Positions 53,496 through 63,818 of a stretch of 64,000 bases of DNA are shown here, in pieces (position 1 is the stretch's first letter; every line of letters starts with the position of its first letter). Below the pieces are notes generated by a model. The model was not told the origin of the DNA and did no database searches. It worked only from the letters and a program-made list of their open reading frames with translations. The position numbers and the translations under genes were made by a program. The stretch lies in contig CAVVKQ010000001.1 in NCBI GenBank assembly GCA_963748985.1, forward strand, positions 124,001 to 188,000, given 5' to 3'. Source of the stretch: RPQJ01 sp963748985. Lineage in GTDB: Bacteria > Pseudomonadota > Gammaproteobacteria > Steroidobacterales > Steroidobacteraceae.

Positions 53496-55133
53496 ATGCA
53501 AAGCCACGACAAGCGACCGCCGGCCTACCGCAGCGCTTCGGGCATCGAGCTCAAGGCAAGCTACGGCCCCGAAGACGTGCCGGCGGAACATGCCCGCCTC
53601 ATGGGCGCCGCTCCGGGTCAGCCGCCGTATCACCGTGGCGGATTTCCGCAAGGCTACCGCACCAAGCCCTGGCGTATCTTCCAGCTGAGCGGCTTCGGCA
53701 AGCCCGAGGACGAGAACGAACGCATCAAGTTCCTGCTCCGCAACGGCGAAACCGGGTTCCTGATGGAGCACGACCGCAATACGGCCGACCACCTCTACAA
53801 CGTCGACCATCCGGACGTCGTCGCGCGCAAGGAAGACGTGGGCCTCACCGGCGCGGTCATGCAGAGCGTGCGTGAGACCGAGTTGTGCCTCGCCGACCTG
53901 CCGATCGAGAGCACGTTCGGGCACGCGGGCGGCGCGGTGGTGCAGCACGCGCCGTTCGCGCTCGCAGCCTACTGGACGGTCGCAAAACGGCGCGGCATCC
54001 CGCTCGCACAACTCTTCGGCACGGGGCAGAGCGACTTCTTCCTGACGTATCTCGGCTGCGTCACCAAGCAGCAGGTGCCGACGGCTCCGGGCCTGCGGCT
54101 CAACGCCGACATCATCGAGTTCTGCAGCGAGCACCTGCCGAAGTGGGTGCCGGTCTCGATCGCCGGTTACAACGGCGGCGACACGGGACTCAATGCCTGG
54201 CAGGAACTGGGCGCCGTGATGGCGAACGCGATCGAATACCTGGACGAGGTGAAGCGACGCGGCCGCATGGACATGACGGTTGCGGCGCAGCGTGTCGGTG
54301 GCGTCAATTTCCGCACGACCATGGAAATTTTCGAAGACGCAGCGAAGCTGCGCGCCGCCCGCAAGATGTGGCACCGATTGCTCACCGAGCGGTATGGCAT
54401 CACTGACCAGCGGGCCCTGCGCATGCGTATCCACGTCGTCACGTCGGGCGCCTACATGCAGTACCAGCAGCCGTTCAACAACATCGTGCGCGGCACGCTG
54501 ATGGCGCTGACGGCCGTGCTCGGCGGCACGCAGTCGCTCGGCGTGTCGGGCTACGACGAGGCGATCTCGATCCCGAGCGAACACGCGCACCAGATGGCGG
54601 TGCGCATCCAGCAGATCCTCGAGCACGAGACCAACATCCCGGCCGTCACGGACGCGCTTGGCGGCTCGTACTACGTCGAATCGCTGACGGCCGAGCTCGA
54701 GCGCCGTGCGTGGGAGTTCGTCGACCAGTTGCTGGCGCAGGGCGGTTTCCTCGCTACGCTCGATTCCGGCTGGCTGCACGCGCGCGCCCGCGAGAACCAG
54801 GAATCGCAGGCGATCGCGGAGGCACGGGGCGAGCGCAAGATCGTCGGCGTGAATTGCTTCCAGGAAGACATCACGCCTTGGGAGGTCGATGGCTTCCCGC
54901 CGGTGACGGATGCGTATCCCGTGGCGCTCGAGCGGCTCCACGCGGTGCGTCGCGAGCGGCACGAGACGGCAGCGACGGCGGCGATGCGCGAACTCGCGGC
55001 GACCTGTCGTGACGCCAATCGCAATATCATGCCGGTCATGATGCGGGCCGTGGACGCCGAGGTGACGATCGGCGAGATCGGCGACATCTTCCGCCAGGCC
55101 TGGGGCGACTGGCAGACTCCGAAGCTCGTCTGA
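53496..55133 (+). CDS. B12-dependent acyl-CoA mutase large subunit, divergent active site
   Basis: Substrate-binding TIM-barrel subunit (545 residues) of a methylmalonyl-CoA-mutase-type enzyme. Family landmarks are the barrel start 'RTKPWRIFQLSGFGKPEDEN' (55-74), 'QQPFNNIVRGTLMAL' near 324, 'AVLGGTQSLGVSGYDEA' near 340 and 'DALGGSYYVESL' near 390. Known mutases have 'SGYHIREAG' or 'SGYHMQEAG', with the catalytic His; here it reads 'AGYNGGDTG' with Asn226. The substrate loops equivalent to FDLPTQMGYDSDHP, SMTINA and FFFNAHNNFF are also different. It is likely an acyl-CoA mutase or isomerase with a new substrate or altered chemistry. The small subunit follows 27 nt downstream. Confidence 0.85.
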   Translation: MQSHDKRPPAYRSASGIELKASYGPEDVPAEHARLMGAAPGQPPYHRGGFPQGYRTKPWRIFQLSGFGKPEDENERIKFLLRNGETGFLMEHDRNTADHLYNVDHPDVVARKEDVGLTGAVMQSVRETELCLADLPIESTFGHAGGAVVQHAPFALAAYWTVAKRRGIPLAQLFGTGQSDFFLTYLGCVTKQQVPTAPGLRLNADIIEFCSEHLPKWVPVSIAGYNGGDTGLNAWQELGAVMANAIEYLDEVKRRGRMDMTVAAQRVGGVNFRTTMEIFEDAAKLRAARKMWHRLLTERYGITDQRALRMRIHVVTSGAYMQYQQPFNNIVRGTLMALTAVLGGTQSLGVSGYDEAISIPSEHAHQMAVRIQQILEHETNIPAVTDALGGSYYVESLTAELERRAWEFVDQLLAQGGFLATLDSGWLHARARENQESQAIAEARGERKIVGVNCFQEDITPWEVDGFPPVTDAYPVALERLHAVRRERHETAATAAMRELAATCRDANRNIMPVMMRAVDAEVTIGEIGDIFRQAWGDWQTPKLV

Positions 55134-55160
55134 CGCGCCGCCGCAGCAAGAAGGCACACC

Positions 55161-55613
55161 ATGTCATCCGTCAGCAACGAATCGACGCCAGCCGCAGACC
55201 CCGCCGCGCTCGCGGACGGCGCACCGCGTCGCATCCTGCTCGCCAAGACGGCCCTCGACGGTCACTGGCGCGGCATCTCCGTCGTCGCGCGTGCGCTGCG
55301 GGACGGGGGCTTCCAGGTGATCCTGGGCGGCATGAGCACCGGCACTGAGATCGTGCGCGCGGCGATCGATGAAGACGTCGATCTCGTGGGCTTGAACATC
55401 GGCGGTCACGTCGAAGTGGCGGAGCGCATCATCGGTGAGCTGCGCGCGGCGCGTGCCGACCTGCCGATCTTTGCCGGCGGCATCATCGCGCCATGGGCGG
55501 CCAAGCGGTTGCAGGCGCTCGGCGTCGAAGTGTTTCCGCCCGGATCGCAGCTCGCCGAGATCGTCAACTGTGCGCGCCGGTTGACCGGTGGACCCGGCAG
55601 CGTCAGCGGCTGA
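55161..55613 (+). CDS. B12-binding small subunit of the acyl-CoA mutase
   Basis: Cobalamin-binding subunit of 150 residues. The B12 motif DxHxxG is present as 'LDGHWRGIS' (His35 would ligate cobalt in base-off mode), followed by 'GLNIGGHVEVAERIIGEL' in place of the usual Ser-containing helix start, and the later 'FAGGIIAPWAAKRL' (GG motif). The N-terminal 20 residues are a disordered linker. Together with the large subunit this forms a heteromeric enzyme like ICM or HCM. The 3' end overlaps the convergent meaB gene by 11 nt. Confidence 0.88.
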   Translation: MSSVSNESTPAADPAALADGAPRRILLAKTALDGHWRGISVVARALRDGGFQVILGGMSTGTEIVRAAIDEDVDLVGLNIGGHVEVAERIIGELRAARADLPIFAGGIIAPWAAKRLQALGVEVFPPGSQLAEIVNCARRLTGGPGSVSG

Positions 55614-56544
55614 GCACACCTGCCAGCAACGCCACGCCGGCCTGGTTGAGGTCGGACTCGCCAGCCTGCACGGCTTCGATCATCCGCATGAATTCCGCGG
55701 TGCTCAGCGCTGATTCGATGCGAGCTTCCATCTGGGCCGAGACGAGCCTGCGCAGTGCGAGCCGCAGCAGGCGCTGCTGGCGCTGTGCCATCGTGCCGGT
55801 CTGCAGCAGGTGGACGCGGTGCGCCGCGATCGCGTCCCAGACCTCATCCGTGCCGCAGTCTTCGCTCGCCACGGTTTCGACGATCGGTGGTCGCCATGCC
55901 GACGCGGGCAACTGACTCACGGTGCGTTCGAGGTCGAGCCGCGTGGCCTGCGTGCCTGCGCGATCCGCCTTGTTGATGACGAAGATGTCGGCCATCTCGA
56001 GCAGGCCGGCCTTCACCGCCTGCACTTCGTCACCCGCGCCTGGATTCAGTACGACGACCGTCGTGGTCGCCGCTTCGACGACTTCGAATTCCGTCTGCCC
56101 GACACCGACGGTCTCGATCAGCACCCAGGGCCAGCCGGCCGCATCGAGCGCGCGTATCGCGAACGGGGTCGCAAGAGCGAGGCCGCCCGCGCCATTGTCG
56201 GCGGTCATCGAGCGCACGAAGACGCGCTCGTCCGCCGTGGTGTGCTCCATGCGCAGCCGATCACCAAGTACCGCGCCGCGCGTCAGTGCCGACATCGGAT
56301 CGAGTGCGAGCACGGCGACGCGGACGTCGCGACGCACGGCCGACTTGAGCAGCGATCCGACGAGCGTGGACTTGCCAGCGCCGGGCGGACCGGTGAGTCC
56401 GACCGTCGCGGCCCGTCCCGTGTGCGGCGCCAGCACCGCATCGATCGCGGCGGCCTCGAGCGGCCGCCGGTCGATCAGCGTGATCGCGCGTGCGAGGGCG
56501 GCGCGGTCGCCGCGCAGCAGCCGCCCAAGCAGATCTGCCGGCAC
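55603..56544 (-). CDS. MeaB/ArgK-type G-protein chaperone of the mutase
   Basis: Cytoplasmic SIMIBI GTPase of 313 residues that gates cofactor loading and protects B12 mutases. Walker A 'GLTGPPGAGKSTLVGSLL' (residues 49-66), 'VLALDPMSALTRGAVLGDRL' near 79, 'VLIETVGVGQTEFEV' near 131 and 'FVINKADRAG' near 174 are standard for MeaB. I use the GTG at 56544, preceded by AGAG; the longer open frame is an artefact over the alcohol dehydrogenase gene. It lies on the strand opposite to the mutase genes, 8 nt after the dehydrogenase. Confidence 0.9.
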   Translation of the reverse strand: MPADLLGRLLRGDRAALARAITLIDRRPLEAAAIDAVLAPHTGRAATVGLTGPPGAGKSTLVGSLLKSAVRRDVRVAVLALDPMSALTRGAVLGDRLRMEHTTADERVFVRSMTADNGAGGLALATPFAIRALDAAGWPWVLIETVGVGQTEFEVVEAATTTVVVLNPGAGDEVQAVKAGLLEMADIFVINKADRAGTQATRLDLERTVSQLPASAWRPPIVETVASEDCGTDEVWDAIAAHRVHLLQTGTMAQRQQRLLRLALRRLVSAQMEARIESALSTAEFMRMIEAVQAGESDLNQAGVALLAGVLSR

Positions 56545-56552
56545 CGTCAACT

Positions 56553-57722
56553 CTAGAGAGCCTTGCGCAGCAACGGCACCAGGGCTTCGGCGTTGGCGAT
56601 CGGGCGCGGGTTGGTACCGCACCAGATGTCCTGGAACGTGTAACCCGCGAGCGGCGCGAGGTCGGCTTCCTTGAGGCCGACTGCCGTGAGGCTGCGCGGC
56701 ATGCCGAGCCCACGGATCGCCCCGTCGGCCAGTTCGTGCGCCGGACGGTTGGGCTGCCCGAAAGCGATGCTGATGAGCTTCTGGCGTTCGCCGTTGACGA
56801 CACTGTTGTACTCGAGCGCGAACGGGGCCATCACGCACGACGTGTAACCGTGCGGCACATTGAACGACCCGCCGAGCGCATGGCCCACGGCATGGCTGAT
56901 GCCCATCGGCAGGCCGCACACGATCGAGGTCATCGAGCACCACGCACCCATCTGGCACATCTGCCGCGCCTCGAGGTCGTTCGGATTCGCCTTCACGCGC
57001 GGCAGGCCCTGCGACAACAGGCGCACGGCGTTCATCGCCATGCCGTCGTACCAGTCGTTGGAGTTGAGCGAACCGAGCGTCTCGAACGCGTGATCGAAGG
57101 AGCGCACGCCCGTCGACAGCCAGATCCACTCCGGTGTGTGCACGGTGAGCGCCGGGTCCATGATGACTGCGCGTGCCGTCATCTTCGGGTGCGCGTAACC
57201 CTGCTTGACGTTGCTGACCTTGTCCGTCGCGCCGGAAAGCGCGTTGAATTCACCGCCTGACAGCGTGGTCGGCGCGATCACCACGGGAATGTCCGGGCCA
57301 TCGAACACGGGTGCGGAGACCGAGTGATCTGCGTTGACCACGATGTGGTACGCCTCCATCGACTCGGGTGTGCGCAATCCGTGCTTGAGGCAGACCGCGA
57401 GAATCTTGGTGAGGTCGGTGCACGAGCCGCCGCCGATCGACACCAGCAGGTCTGGCGACAAGGGCTCGGCCGCTGCGACTGCAGCGGATACGTCCTCGCG
57501 CGGCACGTGCGGGCGCACCCTGTCGAACACGCCGACGAGCCTGGCTCCAAGCGCGCGGCGTACTTTGTCGATCTCGTCCGTCTTGTTGTTCAGCGTGTTA
57601 CTGCAGACGAGGAAGATGCGTTGAGCGCCGATCGTCGCGGCTTCGTCCGCAAGTGCCTGGGCCACCGGTCGGCCGCTGTGGACGCGCTCTAGTGGTGTGA
57701 GTCCGATCGTCGTCTGGTACAT
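56553..57722 (-). CDS. Iron-containing alcohol dehydrogenase family, maleylacetate reductase-like
   Basis: Cytoplasmic group III dehydrogenase of 389 residues. The cofactor loop is 'VSIGGGSCTDLTKILAVC' near residue 95 (GGGS), and 'IPVVIAPTTLSGGEFNALSG' near 146 and 'GISHAVGHALGGSFNVPHGY' near 275 hold the metal ligands of the Fe-ADH/maleylacetate reductase family. It would oxidise an alcohol or reduce an aldehyde/oxo group in the pathway. It is followed closely by meaB and faces the ligase gene. Confidence 0.88.
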   Translation of the reverse strand: MYQTTIGLTPLERVHSGRPVAQALADEAATIGAQRIFLVCSNTLNNKTDEIDKVRRALGARLVGVFDRVRPHVPREDVSAAVAAAEPLSPDLLVSIGGGSCTDLTKILAVCLKHGLRTPESMEAYHIVVNADHSVSAPVFDGPDIPVVIAPTTLSGGEFNALSGATDKVSNVKQGYAHPKMTARAVIMDPALTVHTPEWIWLSTGVRSFDHAFETLGSLNSNDWYDGMAMNAVRLLSQGLPRVKANPNDLEARQMCQMGAWCSMTSIVCGLPMGISHAVGHALGGSFNVPHGYTSCVMAPFALEYNSVVNGERQKLISIAFGQPNRPAHELADGAIRGLGMPRSLTAVGLKEADLAPLAGYTFQDIWCGTNPRPIANAEALVPLLRKAL

Positions 57723-57896
57723 GGACGGCTCCGCGAAAAGCCGGGAAAATCCCCTGCGCGCTCGATTGTATCGACGTTACCGATGGTGTACAAAGTATTA
57801 CTAACGGGAAGCAACGCAGACTAGTTGGTAGGGTTCGTCCAGGTTGGACGCGCCTCGTCTTGCGCTGCAACAGCATTCGTTGCCAAGGGGGAGATC

Positions 57897-59537
57897 ATGC
57901 CGAGCGCGCCGGCCGCACCAACCACTGGCCACGCTGATCCGCGCGTTCCTGCGCGCGAGCGTTGTGTCGTCCGCTACCTCATCGACCGTTGGGCTGCCGA
58001 GCGCGGCGACCAGCCGTACGTGATCTTCGACGGCGGCCGGCAATGGACGTACCGCGAACTGCGCGAGAGGGTGATCGCGATCGCCGCCGGCCTGCAGCGG
58101 GCCGGCGTGCAGCAGGGCGAACACGTGCTGTGCTGGCAACCGAACACGCCCGAGATGCTGCTCACGTACTACGCGCTCAATTACCTCGGCGCGGTGTACG
58201 TCCCGATCAACACGGCATATCGCGGCGGCGTGCTCGAGCACGTCATTGACAATTCGGATGCGAAGCTTGCGGTCGTGCACACCGACCTCGTGCCGCGGCT
58301 GAAGGAAGTCGCGCTCGCCAAACTCGAGCGATTGGTGGTCACGGGCACAGAGGAAGTCCCGCCCGCGCCGCTGCCCGCGGCACTCTTCTCGACGCTGACG
58401 GGCAACGAAGCGGACCTGCAGCCGCTCGCGCGTCCGATCGAGCCGTGGGACACGCAGTCGATCATCTACACGTCCGGCACGACGGGTCCGTCGAAGGGTG
58501 TGCTGTCGTCCTACCTGCACATGTACACCAACCCGGGTCCCGAGGCGTGGTACTTCATCGACGGAGCCGATCGCTTCCTGGTCAACATGCCGATGTTCCA
58601 CATCGGTGGCATGGGACTCAGCTTTGCCATGCTGGCGCGGGGCGGCTCGATCGTCCTGCCCGAGCGTTTCTCGACGGATACGTTCTGGCCGCTCGTGCGC
58701 GAGACCGGGACGACCGCGGTGTTCCTGCTCGGCGTGATGGCCACGTTCCTGCTCAAGGCGCCCGCCGGGCCGCAGGATCGAGATCACGGCGTGCGCAAGT
58801 GTTTCATCGTGCCGTTGAGCGACGGTGCGGAAGAGTTCCACCGGCGCTTCGGCCTCGACGTGTACACGATTTTCAACATGACCGAGATCTCGTCGCCGAT
58901 CGTGTCCGAGCCGAACCCGAAGGTGCGCGGCACGTGCGGCAAGGTGCGGGCCGGCGTCGACGTCCGGCTCGTCGATGACCACGATTGCGAGGTCGCGGTA
59001 GGCCAGGTCGGCGAGATGATCGTGCGCACCGACCGGCCGTGGGCGATGAACAGTGGTTATTACAAGAACACGGAGGCCACCGCGCGCGCGTGGCGCAACG
59101 GCTGGTTCCACACCGGCGACGCTTTCCGCATGGACGCAGCGGGCAACTTCTTCTTCGTCGACCGCATCAAGGACGCGATCCGCCGTCGCGGCGAAAACAT
59201 CTCTTCGTTCGAGGTCGAGGCCGAGATCGTCCGCTTCCCTGCGGTGCGCGAGGCCGCGGCGATCGCAGTGCCAAGCGAACTCGGCGAAGACGAAGTGATG
59301 GCGATTGTCGCGCCGGCGCCGGGCCACACCATCGATCCAGCGGCACTGCTCGACTTCCTGCGGGAGCGCCTGGCGTACTTCATGATTCCGCGGTACGTGC
59401 GGGTGTTGCCAGAACTGCCCAAGACGCCGTCGGCCAAGGTGCTGAAAGCCGACCTGCGCCGACAGGGGATTACTGCGGATACCTGGGATCGCGAGCAGGC
59501 CGGTATCCTGATCCGTCGCGACAAGATCGGGAGCTGA
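57897..59537 (+). CDS. AMP-forming acyl-CoA synthetase
   Basis: Cytoplasmic acyl-CoA ligase of 546 residues. The AMP-binding loop is 'SIIYTSGTTGPSKGVLSSYL' near residue 184, then 'DVYTIFNMTEISSPI' near 320, 'WFHTGDAFRMDAAGNFFFVD' near 403 and 'KDAIRRRGENISSFEVEAEI' near 425, with C-terminal 'KTPSAKVLKADLRR' carrying the final Lys. It most resembles the CaiC/crotonobetaine type of short to medium carboxylate ligases, but the acid is not identifiable. The ATG at 57897 has GGGGGAG upstream. A TetR gene follows 4 nt after the stop. Confidence 0.92.
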   Translation: MPSAPAAPTTGHADPRVPARERCVVRYLIDRWAAERGDQPYVIFDGGRQWTYRELRERVIAIAAGLQRAGVQQGEHVLCWQPNTPEMLLTYYALNYLGAVYVPINTAYRGGVLEHVIDNSDAKLAVVHTDLVPRLKEVALAKLERLVVTGTEEVPPAPLPAALFSTLTGNEADLQPLARPIEPWDTQSIIYTSGTTGPSKGVLSSYLHMYTNPGPEAWYFIDGADRFLVNMPMFHIGGMGLSFAMLARGGSIVLPERFSTDTFWPLVRETGTTAVFLLGVMATFLLKAPAGPQDRDHGVRKCFIVPLSDGAEEFHRRFGLDVYTIFNMTEISSPIVSEPNPKVRGTCGKVRAGVDVRLVDDHDCEVAVGQVGEMIVRTDRPWAMNSGYYKNTEATARAWRNGWFHTGDAFRMDAAGNFFFVDRIKDAIRRRGENISSFEVEAEIVRFPAVREAAAIAVPSELGEDEVMAIVAPAPGHTIDPAALLDFLRERLAYFMIPRYVRVLPELPKTPSAKVLKADLRRQGITADTWDREQAGILIRRDKIGS

Positions 59538-59541
59538 GACG

Positions 59542-60213
59542 TTGGCCACGGGCAAGACTGTACCCAGGACGGGTCGCGCGACGGACACGGCACCGGAGAC
59601 CGGCAGGACGCACGAGCTGCGCACCGAAGTGCAGGAGTTCAAGCGGCGCCGTATCCTCGAGGAGGCGCGCGAGCTGTTCTTCGCGCAGGGTTACGAATCG
59701 ACGACGCTCGATTCGATCGCCGAATCGCTCGACGTCACCAAACCGTTCCTCTATTCGTACTTCCGCAACAAGAGCGAGATCCTGAACGCGATCTGCGAGA
59801 TCGGCATCACCGAATCGATCGCGGCACAGGAAGAGGTCCTGGCCCTGGACTTCGCGCCACCCGAGAAGCTGCGGCTCATCGTCGAACGCGTCACCTCCAT
59901 CGTGATCCGCGACCAGAAGTACGTCGTCGTCTACAACCGCGAGGAAAAGAACCTCGAAGATGCCGAGCAGAAGCACCTGATGGACCTGCGTAAGTTGTTC
60001 GACCAGCGTCTCGCGAAACTGCTCGAGGAAGGCAATGCCAGCGGCGACTTCGCGGTGGACCAGCCGCGCATGCTGGCCGTGTCCATCAGCGGCATGCTGA
60101 CATGGGCGGCGACATGGTTTCGGCCACGCACCGCGTATACGGTGACGGACGTAGTGATGCACATGATCCAGACCGTCGAACGCATGGTCGGCAACAAGTC
60201 GCGCGCCAGATAG
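59542..60213 (+). CDS. TetR/AcrR family transcriptional regulator
   Basis: DNA-binding repressor of 223 residues. The N-terminal HTH is visible as 'RRRILEEARELFFAQGYEST' near residue 34, 'LDSIAESLDVTKPFLYSYFR' near 56 and 'NKSEILNAICE' following, with a C-terminal helical ligand domain. An acidic, polar leader of about 30 residues precedes it. The start is a TTG at 59542 with GGGAG upstream. It lies between the ligase and the acyl-CoA dehydrogenase gene and is the natural candidate to control the island, perhaps with an acyl-CoA ligand. Confidence 0.9.
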   Translation: MATGKTVPRTGRATDTAPETGRTHELRTEVQEFKRRRILEEARELFFAQGYESTTLDSIAESLDVTKPFLYSYFRNKSEILNAICEIGITESIAAQEEVLALDFAPPEKLRLIVERVTSIVIRDQKYVVVYNREEKNLEDAEQKHLMDLRKLFDQRLAKLLEEGNASGDFAVDQPRMLAVSISGMLTWAATWFRPRTAYTVTDVVMHMIQTVERMVGNKSRAR

Positions 60214-60252
60214 GCGTCCCGCGTACGAGCGACGAAACGAGAGACGCTTCCC

Positions 60253-61416
60253 ATGGCCATGCGCCGTACGATTTTCGAACACGAGCACGACACTTTCCGC
60301 GACGGCGCCCGGCGCTTCTTCCAGGCCGAAATCGCGCCGCATGCAGAGCGCTGGCGCAAGCAGGGCATGGTCGACCGCGAGGCCTACCTCAAGGCCGGCG
60401 AGCAGGGCTACCTGCTGATGTGGGCCGACGAAAAGTACGGTGGTGCGGGCGTCGCCGATTTTCGTTACGAGCAGGTACTGATCGAGGAGAACATCCGTCA
60501 CGGCGAGCCGTGCTTCTACCTCAACCTGCATTCGCGCCTGGTGGGGCCGTACTTCGGCCAGCTCGGCAACGAGGAGCAGAAGGCCCGCTTCCTGCCTTCG
60601 TTCGTGCGGGGCGAGAAGATCCTGGCTGTTGCCATGACGGAGCCGGGCGCCGGCAGCGACGTGGCCGGCATGAAGACGCGCGCCGAGGACAAGGGCGACC
60701 ACTGGCTGCTGAACGGATCGAAGACGTACATTTCCAACGGACAGATCGCTGACGTCGTGGTCGTTGCGGCACGCACGGTGCCAGGCCAGCGCTACGGCAT
60801 CGGACTTTTCATCGTCGAGCGCGGCATGGAGGGTTTCGAACGCGGACGCCACCTGCAGAAGATCGGCCTGCACGCGCAGGACACGTCGGAACTGTTCTTC
60901 AAGGACGTGAAGGTGCCGAAAGACAATGTGCTGGGCGACCCGGCCAAGGGCTTTCACTACCTCACGCACTTCCTGGCCGAAGAACGCCTGATCGGCTCCG
61001 TGCAGTACACGACGGGAGCCCAGCTGGCGTGGGACCTCACGCTCGACTGGGTGAAGGAGCGCCGCATGTTCGGCAAGCCGCTGGGCGCGTTCCAGAACAC
61101 ACGTTTCAAGCTCGCCGAACTGCGCGCACAGATCGATGCCGCGCAGGTCTTCGTCGACACGCTCGTGACCGAGCACCTGCAGGGCAAGCTGAGCGCGGAC
61201 CTCGCGGCCGAGGCCAAGCTGCTGACCAGCGAACTCGAGTTCCGCACGGCCGACGAATGCCTGCAGCTCTTCGGGGGCGCGGGCTACATGGAGGAGTACC
61301 GCATTTCGCGGTGCTTTACGGACGCCCGGGTGTCCCGGATCTACGCCGGTGCCTCGGAAGTGATGAAGGAAATCATCTCGCGTGGCTTCGGGCTCGACGA
61401 CCGTAAGCTGACGTAA
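60253..61416 (+). CDS. Acyl-CoA dehydrogenase, long-chain/isovaleryl-like
   Basis: Cytoplasmic FAD enzyme of 387 residues that introduces an alpha,beta double bond. 'VAMTEPGAGSDVAGMKTRAE' near residue 126 and 'NGSKTYISNGQIADVVVVAA' near 154 are standard flavin-site blocks; the C-terminal 'SRIYAGASEVMKEIISR' lacks the Glu of medium-chain enzymes at that place, but 'AEERLIGSV' near residue 244 carries Glu at the LCAD/IVD position. That placement fits long-chain or branched substrates. It is followed by a REP-like palindrome and fadB. Confidence 0.92.
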   Translation: MAMRRTIFEHEHDTFRDGARRFFQAEIAPHAERWRKQGMVDREAYLKAGEQGYLLMWADEKYGGAGVADFRYEQVLIEENIRHGEPCFYLNLHSRLVGPYFGQLGNEEQKARFLPSFVRGEKILAVAMTEPGAGSDVAGMKTRAEDKGDHWLLNGSKTYISNGQIADVVVVAARTVPGQRYGIGLFIVERGMEGFERGRHLQKIGLHAQDTSELFFKDVKVPKDNVLGDPAKGFHYLTHFLAEERLIGSVQYTTGAQLAWDLTLDWVKERRMFGKPLGAFQNTRFKLAELRAQIDAAQVFVDTLVTEHLQGKLSADLAAEAKLLTSELEFRTADECLQLFGGAGYMEEYRISRCFTDARVSRIYAGASEVMKEIISRGFGLDDRKLT

Positions 61417-61436
61417 GCCACTGAATTTACTGGCTC

Positions 61437-61493
61437 CGGAAATAGGGGACGCTCACCTATTCTGGGGAAATAGGTGAGCGTCCCCTATTTCCG
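61437..61493. repeat. REP-type palindrome, 25-bp perfect inverted repeat
   Basis: Arms of 25 nt (61437-61461 and 61469-61493) are perfectly complementary around a 7-nt loop (CTGGGGA); the sequence starts CGGAAATAGGGGACG and ends in its mirror. Hairpins of the type AAATAGGGGACgCTCACCTATT recur in many proteobacterial genomes in intergenic sites, often near REP-associated tyrosine transposases. It may also stop or stabilise transcripts after the dehydrogenase gene. Confidence 0.85.
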
Positions 61494-61633
61494 AGCTTTC
61501 CGCTGGCAGGCGGCGCGCTGTAGAGAATCCCCCCATTACAAATTCTATTGCAGTGCCGCAAACTTGGCCGGTTCGGCGGCGCCTTGCCCAACGGCGCGGC
61601 CCGCTCCTCGGAACCAGATGTAGGGAGAGACTC

Positions 61634-63784
<2,151 letters not shown>

Positions 63785-63818
63785 CCGCGGCCCTCACGGC
63801 TTACACGGAGAGATCAAG

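Noticed and set aside
53454..55157. Minus-strand frame of 567 codons over the mutase large subunit
   Set aside because: Shadow of the mutase gene; no motif and no ribosome site.
55603..57129. A longer version of the MeaB gene (508 codons)
   Set aside because: The extra 195 codons lie over the Fe-dependent alcohol dehydrogenase in another frame and have no MeaB character; the GTG at 56544 starts the family sequence.
57775..57796. CGTTA/TAACG arms before the acyl-CoA ligase as a second operator copy
   Set aside because: Arms are only 5 bp and differ from the palindrome at 53454, so no shared operator can be claimed.
57801..59642. Minus-strand frame of 613 codons over the acyl-CoA ligase
   Set aside because: Antisense to a certain ligase gene; His/Arg/Val composition of a shadow.
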